NCBI GenBank assembly: GCA_038120295.1
Contig: JAYOLL010000031.1
Location: forward strand, 1 to 34,107
Length of the DNA: 34,107 nucleotides
Direction: 5' to 3'
From: JAYOEY01 sp038120295
Lineage (GTDB): Bacteria; Pseudomonadota; Alphaproteobacteria; MPNO01; UBA2964
Positions 15,802 through 23,108 of the stretch are shown in pieces (position 1 is the stretch's first letter; each line of letters opens with the position of its first letter). The notes beneath the pieces are model-generated. The model was not told where the DNA came from. It worked only from the letters and a program-made list of their open reading frames with translations, and searched no databases. Both the position numbers and the translations under genes were made by a program.

Positions 15802-17235
15802 TTATTGCCTTTCAGGCTTTTCCCTGATGCGCGAGACCCGAAGGATGTTGGTCGCGCCGGGCGTACCGAACGGGACGCCTGCGGTGACCACCAGCATCTG
15901 CATCAGCTCGGCGAATTCGAATTCGCGGGCGATGGCGCAGGCCTTATCGACCATGTCGGCGAAGTCGCTGACGTCCTCTGCGATGACGCTCTGCACGCCC
16001 CAGGCGACGGCGAGGCTGCGGGCGGTGCGGATCCGTTCGGTCAGACACAGGATCGGTACGTTGGGGCGGACGCGCGCCGCGCGCCGGGCGGTCGATCCCG
16101 ACGTCGTATAGGTCACGATGGCCGCCGCCGAGATCGTGTTCGCCACCTGGCGGGCGGCTTCGATGATGGCGTCCGGTGTGTTGGGCCCGGGCGCCTGATG
16201 GCTCGATTCCGCCGTCGCCCAGAACTCGGGGTCGCGCTCCACCCGGCGGATGATACGGTCCATCATGGTGACCGCTTCTACCGGATAGTGGCCGGCGGCG
16301 GTTTCCGCGGAAAGCATTACGGCGTCCGCGCCGTCATAGATGGCGGTGGCGACGTCGGACGCTTCGGCCCTTGTCGGCGCTGGCGAGTCGATCATCGACT
16401 CGAGCATCTGGGTCGCCACGACGACGGGCTTGCCCTCTCCGCGGCAGGCGCGAATGATTTCTTTCTGAAGGCTCGGTACGTCTTCCGGCGGCAGTTCCAC
16501 GCCCAGATCGCCGCGGGCGACCATCACCGCGTCCGACAGGGTCACGATTTCCTGGAGATGTTCGATCGCTGCCGGTTTCTCGAGCTTGGCCATGATGGCG
16601 GCGCGATCGCCGATCAGTTCGCGGGCATCCTGGATATCCTCGGCCCGCTGCACAAAGCTCAGCCCGATAAAATCCGCGCCGTGATCCAGCGCGAACTGCA
16701 GGTCTTCCCGGTCCTTGGGCCCCAGGGAAGAGACCGGCAGAACCGCATCGGGGACGTTAAAGCCCTTGTGGTTGGAGATCGGCCCGCCTGTCACGATTTC
16801 GGCGACTGCAGATTGCCTGCCGGCCTCGATGATGCGCAGCCTTAGCTTGCCGTCGTCGATCAGAATGTTCGTGCCCTCGGTCAGGGCGGAAAAGACTTCG
16901 GGATGGGGCAGGCAGACGCGCGTCGCATCGCCCGGCGTTTCGTCGAGATCGAGGCGCATCGTCGCGCCTTCTTCGAGCATCGCCGTTCCGCCGACGAAAT
17001 CACCGACCCGAAGCTTGGGCCCCTGCAGATCGGTCAGGATGCCAATCGGCCGGCGGGTCTCCGCTTCGAGCGCGCGGATGATGGCGAACCGCTCGGCATG
17101 GTCGTCATGCGAACCGTGGCTGAAATTGAGCCGGAAGACATCGGCGCCCGCTTCGAAAAGCGTACGGATCATCTCCGCCGAATTACTTGCGGGACCCAGC
17201 GTGGCGACGATCTTGGCCTGACGGTGACGGCACAT
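15802..17235 (-). CDS. pyk: Pyruvate kinase
   Basis: Converts phosphoenolpyruvate and ADP to pyruvate and ATP, the last step of glycolysis; cytoplasmic tetramer. 477 residues. Hallmarks: RHRQAKIVATLGPASN at the N-terminus, FRLNFSHG, the active-site block IMAKLEKPAAIEHL followed by VMVARGDLGVELPPEDVP, and ATQMLESMIDSPAPTRAEASDVA. The C-terminal domain ends with the usual GVPFGTPGATNILRV. The start is the ATG at 17235 (MCRHRQ), not the longer frame, because it matches the family N-terminus. It lies 7 bases after the glycerate kinase gene and is co-transcribed with it. Confidence 0.97.
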   Translation of the reverse strand: MCRHRQAKIVATLGPASNSAEMIRTLFEAGADVFRLNFSHGSHDDHAERFAIIRALEAETRRPIGILTDLQGPKLRVGDFVGGTAMLEEGATMRLDLDETPGDATRVCLPHPEVFSALTEGTNILIDDGKLRLRIIEAGRQSAVAEIVTGGPISNHKGFNVPDAVLPVSSLGPKDREDLQFALDHGADFIGLSFVQRAEDIQDARELIGDRAAIMAKLEKPAAIEHLQEIVTLSDAVMVARGDLGVELPPEDVPSLQKEIIRACRGEGKPVVVATQMLESMIDSPAPTRAEASDVATAIYDGADAVMLSAETAAGHYPVEAVTMMDRIIRRVERDPEFWATAESSHQAPGPNTPDAIIEAARQVANTISAAAIVTYTTSGSTARRAARVRPNVPILCLTERIRTARSLAVAWGVQSVIAEDVSDFADMVDKACAIAREFEFAELMQMLVVTAGVPFGTPGATNILRVSRIREKPERQ

Positions 17236-17242
17236 GAACCGC

Positions 17243-18535
17243 TTATAAATCAACCTTCGCCGGATCGCCAATGCCAATCAGGGTCGCCCGGAAATCATTT
17301 ACGTTGGTGAGGGTCGGTTCTCTGTGGATAAGCTGGTCGAGAGCGCCGAACAGGTCGGCGCTGCGGTGTGCGGCAAACATGCCGGTCGGGTCGAGCCCGA
17401 GATCGCTCGCGCCCGAAACGGTCCAGGGAGTCAATACCGCCCCGGCGGCGCCGGAAGCGCCGTCGATCCCGTCCGTGTCCGCCGCCAGCGCCCAGATTCT
17501 TGGATCGCGGTTGAGTGCGAGCCCAAGCGCCAGCAGATATTCCGTGTTCGGACCGCCCTTGCCCCCGCTGCGCAGACCGCCGCGCAACGTCACTGTCAGC
17601 TCGCCGCCGGACAGAAGAACCACCGGCGGGTCGCCCGGTTTTCTGAATCTGGCCGCCTCAAGCGCCTGCCGGGCGTGGTCGTCCGCCACATCGCGCGCTT
17701 CGCCCTCGATAGCGTCGCCCAGGACGATGGCCCGGCATCCGGCCTTGCGCGCGGCATCCGCCGCGGCTTCGAGAGAATCCGCGGCCCGCGCGACGACGGT
17801 GACGCTGTCGCGGGCGAAACCTTCCGGCTCGAAGGAGGGGGACGTCGTTTTCAGGGCCGATATGACAGCGGGCGACAGGTCGAGACCGTAACAGGCGACG
17901 ATGTCGGACGGAGATCTCGCGTCGGCAGGGGGGATGACGGTTGGTCCGGAGGCGATAACTGACGGGTCGTCGCCCGGCACATCGGAAATTGCGAGCGTTA
18001 CCACGCGTGCCGGATGAGCCGCCACGGCCAGCCGGCCTCCCTTGATCGCAGACAGCGACCGGCGAACCGTGTTTATCTCTCTGATCGGCGCGCCGCTGGC
18101 GAGCAGGGCATTCGTGACCGCCTGTTTGTCCTGCAGGGAGATACCCGGGGCCGGCAGAGCCATCAGCGCAGAACCGCCGCCCGACATAAGGGCGATGACC
18201 ATATCGTCGGCGGTCAGATTCCGTATCGCTTCCAGCATCGTGTGCGCCGCGTCTTCCGCGGCGCTGTCCGGGACCGGATGGGCGGCTTCGATGACGCGGA
18301 TGCGCTCGCATGCGCAGCCATGTCCGTAGGGAACGACGACAGTTCCGGACAGCTCGCCCCCGAACTGGCGCTCAAGCGCCTGCGCCATTGCGGCTGCGGC
18401 TTTTCCCGCGCCGACGACGACCGTTCGCCCGCGCGGCGGGGCGGGGATGTGTTGCAGCAGGCAGCGTGCGGGGTTCGCCGCGTCCACAGCGGTGTCGTAC
18501 AGGCTTCGCAGAAAGACGCCGGGGTCTTCGATCAT
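17243..18535 (-). CDS. Glycerate 2-kinase (MOFRL family)
   Basis: Phosphorylates D-glycerate to 2-phosphoglycerate, which enters lower glycolysis. 430 residues, with N-terminal TVVVGAGKAAAAMAQALE, the glycine-rich MSGGGSALMALPAPGISL, REINTVRRSLSAIKGGRL, and the C-terminal MOFRL block VLLSGGELTVTLRG and LAADTDGIDGASGAAGA. It is also called GckA or TtuD (hydroxypyruvate reductase in older annotation, now considered wrong for the family). ATG at 18535 is chosen because MIEDPGVFLRSLYDTAVDAANP fits the family start; the 21-residue extension to 18598 does not. It is followed directly by pyk, whose substrate its product feeds after enolase. Confidence 0.93.
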   Translation of the reverse strand: MIEDPGVFLRSLYDTAVDAANPARCLLQHIPAPPRGRTVVVGAGKAAAAMAQALERQFGGELSGTVVVPYGHGCACERIRVIEAAHPVPDSAAEDAAHTMLEAIRNLTADDMVIALMSGGGSALMALPAPGISLQDKQAVTNALLASGAPIREINTVRRSLSAIKGGRLAVAAHPARVVTLAISDVPGDDPSVIASGPTVIPPADARSPSDIVACYGLDLSPAVISALKTTSPSFEPEGFARDSVTVVARAADSLEAAADAARKAGCRAIVLGDAIEGEARDVADDHARQALEAARFRKPGDPPVVLLSGGELTVTLRGGLRSGGKGGPNTEYLLALGLALNRDPRIWALAADTDGIDGASGAAGAVLTPWTVSGASDLGLDPTGMFAAHRSADLFGALDQLIHREPTLTNVNDFRATLIGIGDPAKVDL

Positions 18536-18580
18536 TCCGGCATTACAGCGCAGCAGGCGGTAATCGGCTATAGTCCGGCA

Positions 18581-18757
18581 ATGGAAAATATCGCTCACTC
18601 CGAATACATCTCGCGCCGCATCGCCGAGGACATCGATACGTCAGACATAGCCTCAGGTATGGACGGCTGGCTGGGCGACTGGCTGGACGCGCCGGCGGGA
18701 CTCGCGGGATGTTTGCGGCCTGTAGTCGATTGCGCCCGCCTGCGGCGGGGTCTGTGA
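18581..18757 (+). CDS. Possible small protein (58 residues), unrecognised
   Basis: Acidic short frame beginning MENIAHSEYISRRIAEDIDT and ending in LRRGL, four bases before the next plus-strand gene, which would suit a two-gene operon. I recognise no family, and no ribosome site is visible. Its 5' end lies in the promoter area of the divergent glycerate kinase gene and abuts alternative starts of that gene. It may be chance. Confidence 0.25.
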   Translation: MENIAHSEYISRRIAEDIDTSDIASGMDGWLGDWLDAPAGLAGCLRPVVDCARLRRGL

Positions 18758-18761
18758 CCGC

Positions 18762-19022
18762 ATGTCGGGTATTCGCCTTCTGACGCCCGGGACACCGGCA
18801 TTTGCGGCCCTGCGATGGTTCGGCACTTTTACCGGTGTGGCCGGGGCGCTCATCCTGGCGCTCAACATTCCAGTAAGCGGCTGGGGGTGGGTTCTGTTCG
18901 CGGTGTCGGCGGCGGCCTGGACCGCCGCAGGGTTTGCGATCCGGGATTACAGCCTGGTGGTCCTGCAGGGCGCGTTTCTGGTCGTCGACCTTATCGGAAT
19001 ATGGCGCTGGCTGATCTTATAA
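18762..19022 (+). CDS. Small membrane protein, possibly PnuC-like
   Basis: 86 residues with about three hydrophobic helices: FAALRWFGTFTGVAGALILAL, WGWVLFAVSAAAWTAAGFAI and LVVLQGAFLVVDLIGIWRWL. The last helix, with QGAFLVVDLIGIWRW, resembles the NMN/nicotinamide riboside transporter PnuC or short proteins of that group, but it is only about one third of a transporter. Function is not known. It lies four bases after a doubtful small frame and 138 bp before the DUF1244 gene. Confidence 0.55.
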   Translation: MSGIRLLTPGTPAFAALRWFGTFTGVAGALILALNIPVSGWGWVLFAVSAAAWTAAGFAIRDYSLVVLQGAFLVVDLIGIWRWLIL

Positions 19023-19160
19023 TTAAAGTGCTGGCCCTTTTATCGATCCTGCGATAGGGAACGGTAAAGCTGATGCGCACTGGATTTTTCAGCGGATCGG
19101 CACAAGATTAGGGCGATCGGGAGCCGAACTCCCTGAGAAACCGGAAAGAGGAACCTCAAA

Positions 19161-19484
19161 ATGGCGGATATAGACGAAAAAACCCGGATCGAACTCGAAG
19201 CGGCGGCGTTTCGCACCCTGCTGGGTCACCTTCAGAAACGCTCCGACGTTCAGAACATCGACCTGATGAACCTGTCCGGTTTCTGCCGCAACTGCCTCAG
19301 CAAATGGTATGTCGCCGCCGGCAAGGAACGCGGCCTTCAGATCGACATGGGCGATGCCCGAGAATACGTGTACGGCATGCCGTATGACGAATGGCGCGAT
19401 AAATACCAGCAGGAAGCCTCCGAAGAGCAGCAGGCTGCGTTCAAGGAGGTCATGGGCAATCCCGACCTGACGACCGAAGGCTGA
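19161..19484 (+). CDS. DUF1244 domain protein
   Basis: 107 residues, cytoplasmic, the standard length of this conserved alphaproteobacterial and gammaproteobacterial family of unknown function. The diagnostic core is FRTLLGHLQKRSDVQNIDLM, then LSGFCRNCLSKWY with two conserved cysteines, and YGMPYDEWRDKYQ. AGAGGAA lies upstream of the ATG. It is followed 105 bp later, same strand, by the GapR homologue. The paired cysteines suggest metal or redox chemistry, but this is speculation. Confidence 0.88.
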   Translation: MADIDEKTRIELEAAAFRTLLGHLQKRSDVQNIDLMNLSGFCRNCLSKWYVAAGKERGLQIDMGDAREYVYGMPYDEWRDKYQQEASEEQQAAFKEVMGNPDLTTEG

Positions 19485-19589
19485 GGATTAATCCACAGCT
19501 TTTTCGGCGTGGCGGCATTCAGCCCGTACCCGATTCGCACTGGCGTTTCTAAGGTTGCTACAACGAATCTGAGCAACAGGAGACGCCCC

Positions 19590-19871
19590 ATGCCCGACGC
19601 CAGCGGTAATGTCGCCCGCGACCACCTTCGTTCGTTCATCGAACGTATCGAGCGGCTGGAAGAGGAAAAAGCCACACTGATGGCCGATATCCGCGAGGTC
19701 TATGCCGAGGCCAAGGGTACCGGATTCGATCCCAAGATCATGCGGCAGGTCGTGCGAATCCGAAAAATGGAGCCCTCCGACCGCCAGGAACAGGAATACG
19801 TGCTCGATACCTACCTGTCCGCGCTCGGCATGGCTGTCGAACCGGCGGAAGCCGGTGAGGGCGCCGAGTAA
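19590..19871 (+). CDS. gapR: GapR-family nucleoid-associated protein (UPF0335/DUF2312)
   Basis: 93 residues matching Caulobacter GapR: LRSFIERIERLEEEKATLMADIREVYAEAKGTGFD, KIMRQVVRIRK and YLSALGMA near the end. GapR coiled-coil dimers form a clamp around overtwisted DNA ahead of replication and transcription and stimulate topoisomerases. The first 40 residues form the coiled coil. Start is the ATG at 19590 with CAGGAGA before it; a longer frame to 19509 lacks a ribosome site. The gene name is by family resemblance; function in this organism is inferred. Confidence 0.88.
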   Translation: MPDASGNVARDHLRSFIERIERLEEEKATLMADIREVYAEAKGTGFDPKIMRQVVRIRKMEPSDRQEQEYVLDTYLSALGMAVEPAEAGEGAE

Positions 19872-19934
19872 ATCTCACCCCGGGCGAGATCAGGCCGACC
19901 GCGTTCCCACAAGGTCGTCTAAAACTTCTCGCCC

Positions 19935-20630
19935 CTAGAACTTCTCGATCCAGGGTCTGAGTTCGATTTCCCACGCCCAGCTGTCACGCGGCTGGCGCCA
20001 GAACTGGTAGTAGGTCTCGGCGATGCTGTCCGGGTCGAGCAGTCCGTCTTCGCCCCGGTCGGCGCGCGGGTCGTTTTCGCGGCGGATGCCGCCGTCGATC
20101 ACGAAATGGCCGATATGGATATTCTGCGGGTGCAGTTCGCGTGCCAGCGCCTGGGCCAGCCCACGCAGCCCGAACTTGCCCATCGCGAAAGTGGTGGAGT
20201 TGGGATAGCCTTTCACCCCGGCGGAAGCACCGGTAAACAGAATTGTTCCGTTGCCGCGCGCGACCATCTGTTTCGCAGCCTGCTGCGCGACCAGAAATCC
20301 GCCATAGCAGCTGATCTTGATGGCAGTCAGCACGGCGTCGGGATCGATCTCGGTAATCGGGCCGCGCACGCGGTTGGACGCGTTGTAGACGACAACATCG
20401 GGTTCGCCGAGATCCTTCGTGACCGCGGAAAACATCGCCGCGACTGCCGCCGGATCGATGGCATCGCAGGCGTATGCCTTTGCCCCTGTTTCCGAACACA
20501 GGCCGGAAAGCTTCCCGGTGTCGCGCGCCGCAACCGCGACCTTGACGCCTTCCCTGGCGAACCGCCGCGCCAGAGATGCGCTCAGCCCTGCACCGGCGCC
20601 GACGATCAGCGCCGTTTCCGTGTCAGCCAT
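19935..20630 (-). CDS. Short-chain dehydrogenase/reductase-like protein with Phe at the catalytic Tyr
   Basis: 231 residues, classical SDR size and fold. The nucleotide motif is GAGAGLSASLARRF (11-24), the NNAG-like segment is VVYNASNR, and the catalytic Ser region is TGASAG (Ser136). The YxxxK site reads F-A-M-G-K (148-152), so the general-acid Tyr is Phe while the Lys is kept. The tail FVIDGGI resembles a subgroup of SDRs annotated only as oxidoreductases. ATG at 20630 is chosen because GGGGGGAA precedes it. It is the third gene after the acyl-CoA synthetase and BON lipoprotein (30-base gap). Substrate and activity are uncertain. Confidence 0.85.
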   Translation of the reverse strand: MADTETALIVGAGAGLSASLARRFAREGVKVAVAARDTGKLSGLCSETGAKAYACDAIDPAAVAAMFSAVTKDLGEPDVVVYNASNRVRGPITEIDPDAVLTAIKISCYGGFLVAQQAAKQMVARGNGTILFTGASAGVKGYPNSTTFAMGKFGLRGLAQALARELHPQNIHIGHFVIDGGIRRENDPRADRGEDGLLDPDSIAETYYQFWRQPRDSWAWEIELRPWIEKF

Positions 20631-20660
20631 AAAAATTCCCCCCGAATTGTACGAATGCAA

Positions 20661-21242
20661 TCATGTTTCCTTCGGCGCCGGTTTGACGACGATATGGCTG
20701 ACAACGTTTTCGACATGATCGATATCTCGCAGCACTGTCATCACCCTGCCGAGTTCTGCGTCGGTCCGCGCCCGCCCGATGATGTAGACGACACCATTCA
20801 CAACGCGCCAGCGCATGTTGATCGACCGCACGCCTTTTTCCGCGACCAGCCGTGCCTTGATCTTGCTTTCGATCCAGACATCGTTGGCCGCCTTTTTAAA
20901 GCCTCCGGCGTCTGTCACCTGCATGTTGTTATAGATTGTGCGGACGCCCGTGATGTCTTGGGCAAGCGCTGTGATCCGGTTCTTGCTTTCGGTCGATTTC
21001 ACCGATCCGGTCAGCATGACGCGGCCCTCGTAAACGTCGGTCGAAACCTCGAAAAAAAGATCCCGATACTTGTCACCCAGCAGCTTTTTGTTGAGATCGA
21101 GCCGAATTTCGCCATCGGTTGCGACCTGGCTGAGCGTCCGGTCTTCAGCCGGTGTCGTCGCCGCATCGATCCAGCCAGTCGGGTGCGAGCAGGCGCTCAA
21201 GACCGCCAATGCCGCCAGAAAGGTCCATACCCGATAAGCCAT
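20661..21242 (-). CDS. BON-domain lipoprotein
   Basis: 193 residues. The N-terminus MAYRVWTFLAALAVLSACSH is a lipoprotein signal with lipobox LSAC, so Cys18 would be lipidated. Two BON repeats follow: FFEVSTDVYEGRVMLTGSVKS with ITGVRTIYNNMQV, and SINMRWRVVNGVVYIIGRARTDAEL with IDHVENVVSHIVV. Related proteins (DolP/YraP, OsmY) sit in the periplasm or outer-membrane inner leaflet and bind phospholipid. Its start is one base after the stop of the acyl-CoA synthetase gene, so the two are translated together. Confidence 0.9.
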   Translation of the reverse strand: MAYRVWTFLAALAVLSACSHPTGWIDAATTPAEDRTLSQVATDGEIRLDLNKKLLGDKYRDLFFEVSTDVYEGRVMLTGSVKSTESKNRITALAQDITGVRTIYNNMQVTDAGGFKKAANDVWIESKIKARLVAEKGVRSINMRWRVVNGVVYIIGRARTDAELGRVMTVLRDIDHVENVVSHIVVKPAPKET

Positions 21243-21243
21243 T

Positions 21244-23019
21244 CTATCCTCCGTAAAGCCCGTTCAGCGCCCCATCATAGCGTTCACGTATGACATGGCG
21301 GCGAATCTTCAAGGTCGGCGTCATCATCGCGTTGTCGATGGTGAAGGGTTCCGCGGTCAGTGTAAAACGCCGGACCCGTTCGATCACGGAGAGCGATTTA
21401 TTGGTCTCGTCGATAGCGGCTGATATTGCCTTCCTGAAATTTTCGTGGCCGATCAGATCGTCGAGCGATGCATCCGGTCGCCCGTTCTCGGCGGCCCAGC
21501 TTTTCGCATAAGTTTCATCGGGCACGATCAACGCCACCAGATGCGGCCGCCGGTCGCCGATCACCATCGACTGGGAAATCTCCGGCTGCGTGTTGAGCAT
21601 ACCCTCGACCCGCTGCGGCGAAATATTGTCGCCGCCCGAATTGACGATGATGTCTTTCTTGCGGTCGGTGATGCGCAGATGCCCGTCCTCGTCGAACTCG
21701 CCGATATCGCCTGTATGCAGCCAGCCGTCGACAACCGTTTCCGCGGTCTCCTCCGGCCGGTTCCAGTAGCCCTGCATTACCAGATCGCCGCGCACCAGGA
21801 TTTCGCCGTCATCGGCGATGCGCACCTCGACATCCTTCAGCGGGATGCCGACTGTGGCGATCTTGTTCCGCCAGGGCGGGTTGCAGCTCACGATCGGCGC
21901 GGATTCGGTCTGCCCGTACCCTTGCAGCAGCTGAACTCCCAGCGCCGTGAAGAAGGCGCCGATTTCGTAGTTGAGCGGCGCGCCGCCGGATACCATCGCC
22001 TTCAGCCGTCCGCCGAACCGGCCCTGCACCTTGCGCCGCACCAGCAGCCCCAGGGCGTGATCGTATAGCCGGTCAATCAAAGTCAGGGCTTCCGGCGTTT
22101 CGTAGCGCTTGCGCCCCAAAACGACCGTCTTCTCGAACAAAGTCTCGGCGCGCCCTCCGGTCTGGCGGATGCCGCGCCGTATCCGGTCGTTCATCGATTC
22201 GTAGAGTCTGGGCACAGCCGTCATGACGGTGGGGCTGACTTCCTCCATGTTCTGGGCCAGCCTGTCGAGCCCCTCGGCGTAATAGATCTGCGCGCCGATC
22301 ATGATCGGGAAGAACAGCCCGGCGGTGTGTTCGTAGGAATGCGACAGCGGCAGGAAAGACAGGAACACCTCGTCGTCGAGACCGAGAGGCCGTAGAATTT
22401 CGGTGGCGCCGCGGCAATTGCACAGGATCGCGGCGTGGCTCAGCATCACGCCCTTGGGCGCCCCCCCGGTGCCCGACGTGTAGATCAGACAGGCCGTTGC
22501 TTCGCGGTCGATTGACTCGGCGTCGAGCGCGCTCCCGTCGGCATGCTTATCCCGGAGGTCGCTATATAGATGAACGGGAATGCCGCTACCGTGATCGCCA
22601 ATGTCTTCTAGCGCGATCGCGAACCTTACCGTGCCGGCCTGTTGCGCCGCAGGCAGGACCCGCTCCGCCAGCCGGTCGTTCGATACGATGACCGCCTTGG
22701 CGCCGCTATCCCCCAGCACATGACGGTGATCCTCGATCCCGTTGGTGATATAGGCCGGAACCGAAATCGCGCGAGCCGCCATAATGGCGAGATCGGCGAT
22801 CGGCCATTCAGGGCGTGATTCCGACACCAGCGCTACTCGGTCCCCGGGCTCGATCCCCTGGGCGGCGAGGGCCTTCGAAAGCGCCGTAACCTGAGAAGCG
22901 GCATCCTTCCAGCTGGTAGATTGCCAGGAGCCGTCCCTCTTCCGCCAGAGGAAAGGCGCATCGCCCTTTTCGGCAGCCCGACGGAAAAACATGGCGACAA
23001 GGTTGGGACTGTCCAGCAT
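21244..23019 (-). CDS. Long-chain acyl-CoA synthetase (AMP-forming)
   Basis: Activates a fatty acid to acyl-CoA through an acyl-adenylate. 591 residues, the long FAA1-type rather than the 560-residue FadD. Motifs: phosphate loop YTSGTGGAPKG (180-190; second T of the usual TSGTTG is G), GYGQTESAPIVSCNP, and hinge region LHTGDIGEFDEDGHLRITDR plus KKDIIVNSGGDNISP. ATG at 23019 (MLDSPNLVAMFFRRA) fits the family; the longer frame to 23184 overlaps the divergent peptidase gene. It heads an operon with the BON lipoprotein and the SDR. Exact chain length is unknown. Confidence 0.93.
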   Translation of the reverse strand: MLDSPNLVAMFFRRAAEKGDAPFLWRKRDGSWQSTSWKDAASQVTALSKALAAQGIEPGDRVALVSESRPEWPIADLAIMAARAISVPAYITNGIEDHRHVLGDSGAKAVIVSNDRLAERVLPAAQQAGTVRFAIALEDIGDHGSGIPVHLYSDLRDKHADGSALDAESIDREATACLIYTSGTGGAPKGVMLSHAAILCNCRGATEILRPLGLDDEVFLSFLPLSHSYEHTAGLFFPIMIGAQIYYAEGLDRLAQNMEEVSPTVMTAVPRLYESMNDRIRRGIRQTGGRAETLFEKTVVLGRKRYETPEALTLIDRLYDHALGLLVRRKVQGRFGGRLKAMVSGGAPLNYEIGAFFTALGVQLLQGYGQTESAPIVSCNPPWRNKIATVGIPLKDVEVRIADDGEILVRGDLVMQGYWNRPEETAETVVDGWLHTGDIGEFDEDGHLRITDRKKDIIVNSGGDNISPQRVEGMLNTQPEISQSMVIGDRRPHLVALIVPDETYAKSWAAENGRPDASLDDLIGHENFRKAISAAIDETNKSLSVIERVRRFTLTAEPFTIDNAMMTPTLKIRRHVIRERYDGALNGLYGG

Positions 23020-23108
23020 GGTAACGGCCCGATTACGGCAATTTCGTCTGCGCGCTTGGATTGGCGCGCTCCGGGTCTTATATCCTCGGACAACGGAAGG
23101 AGTCATCC

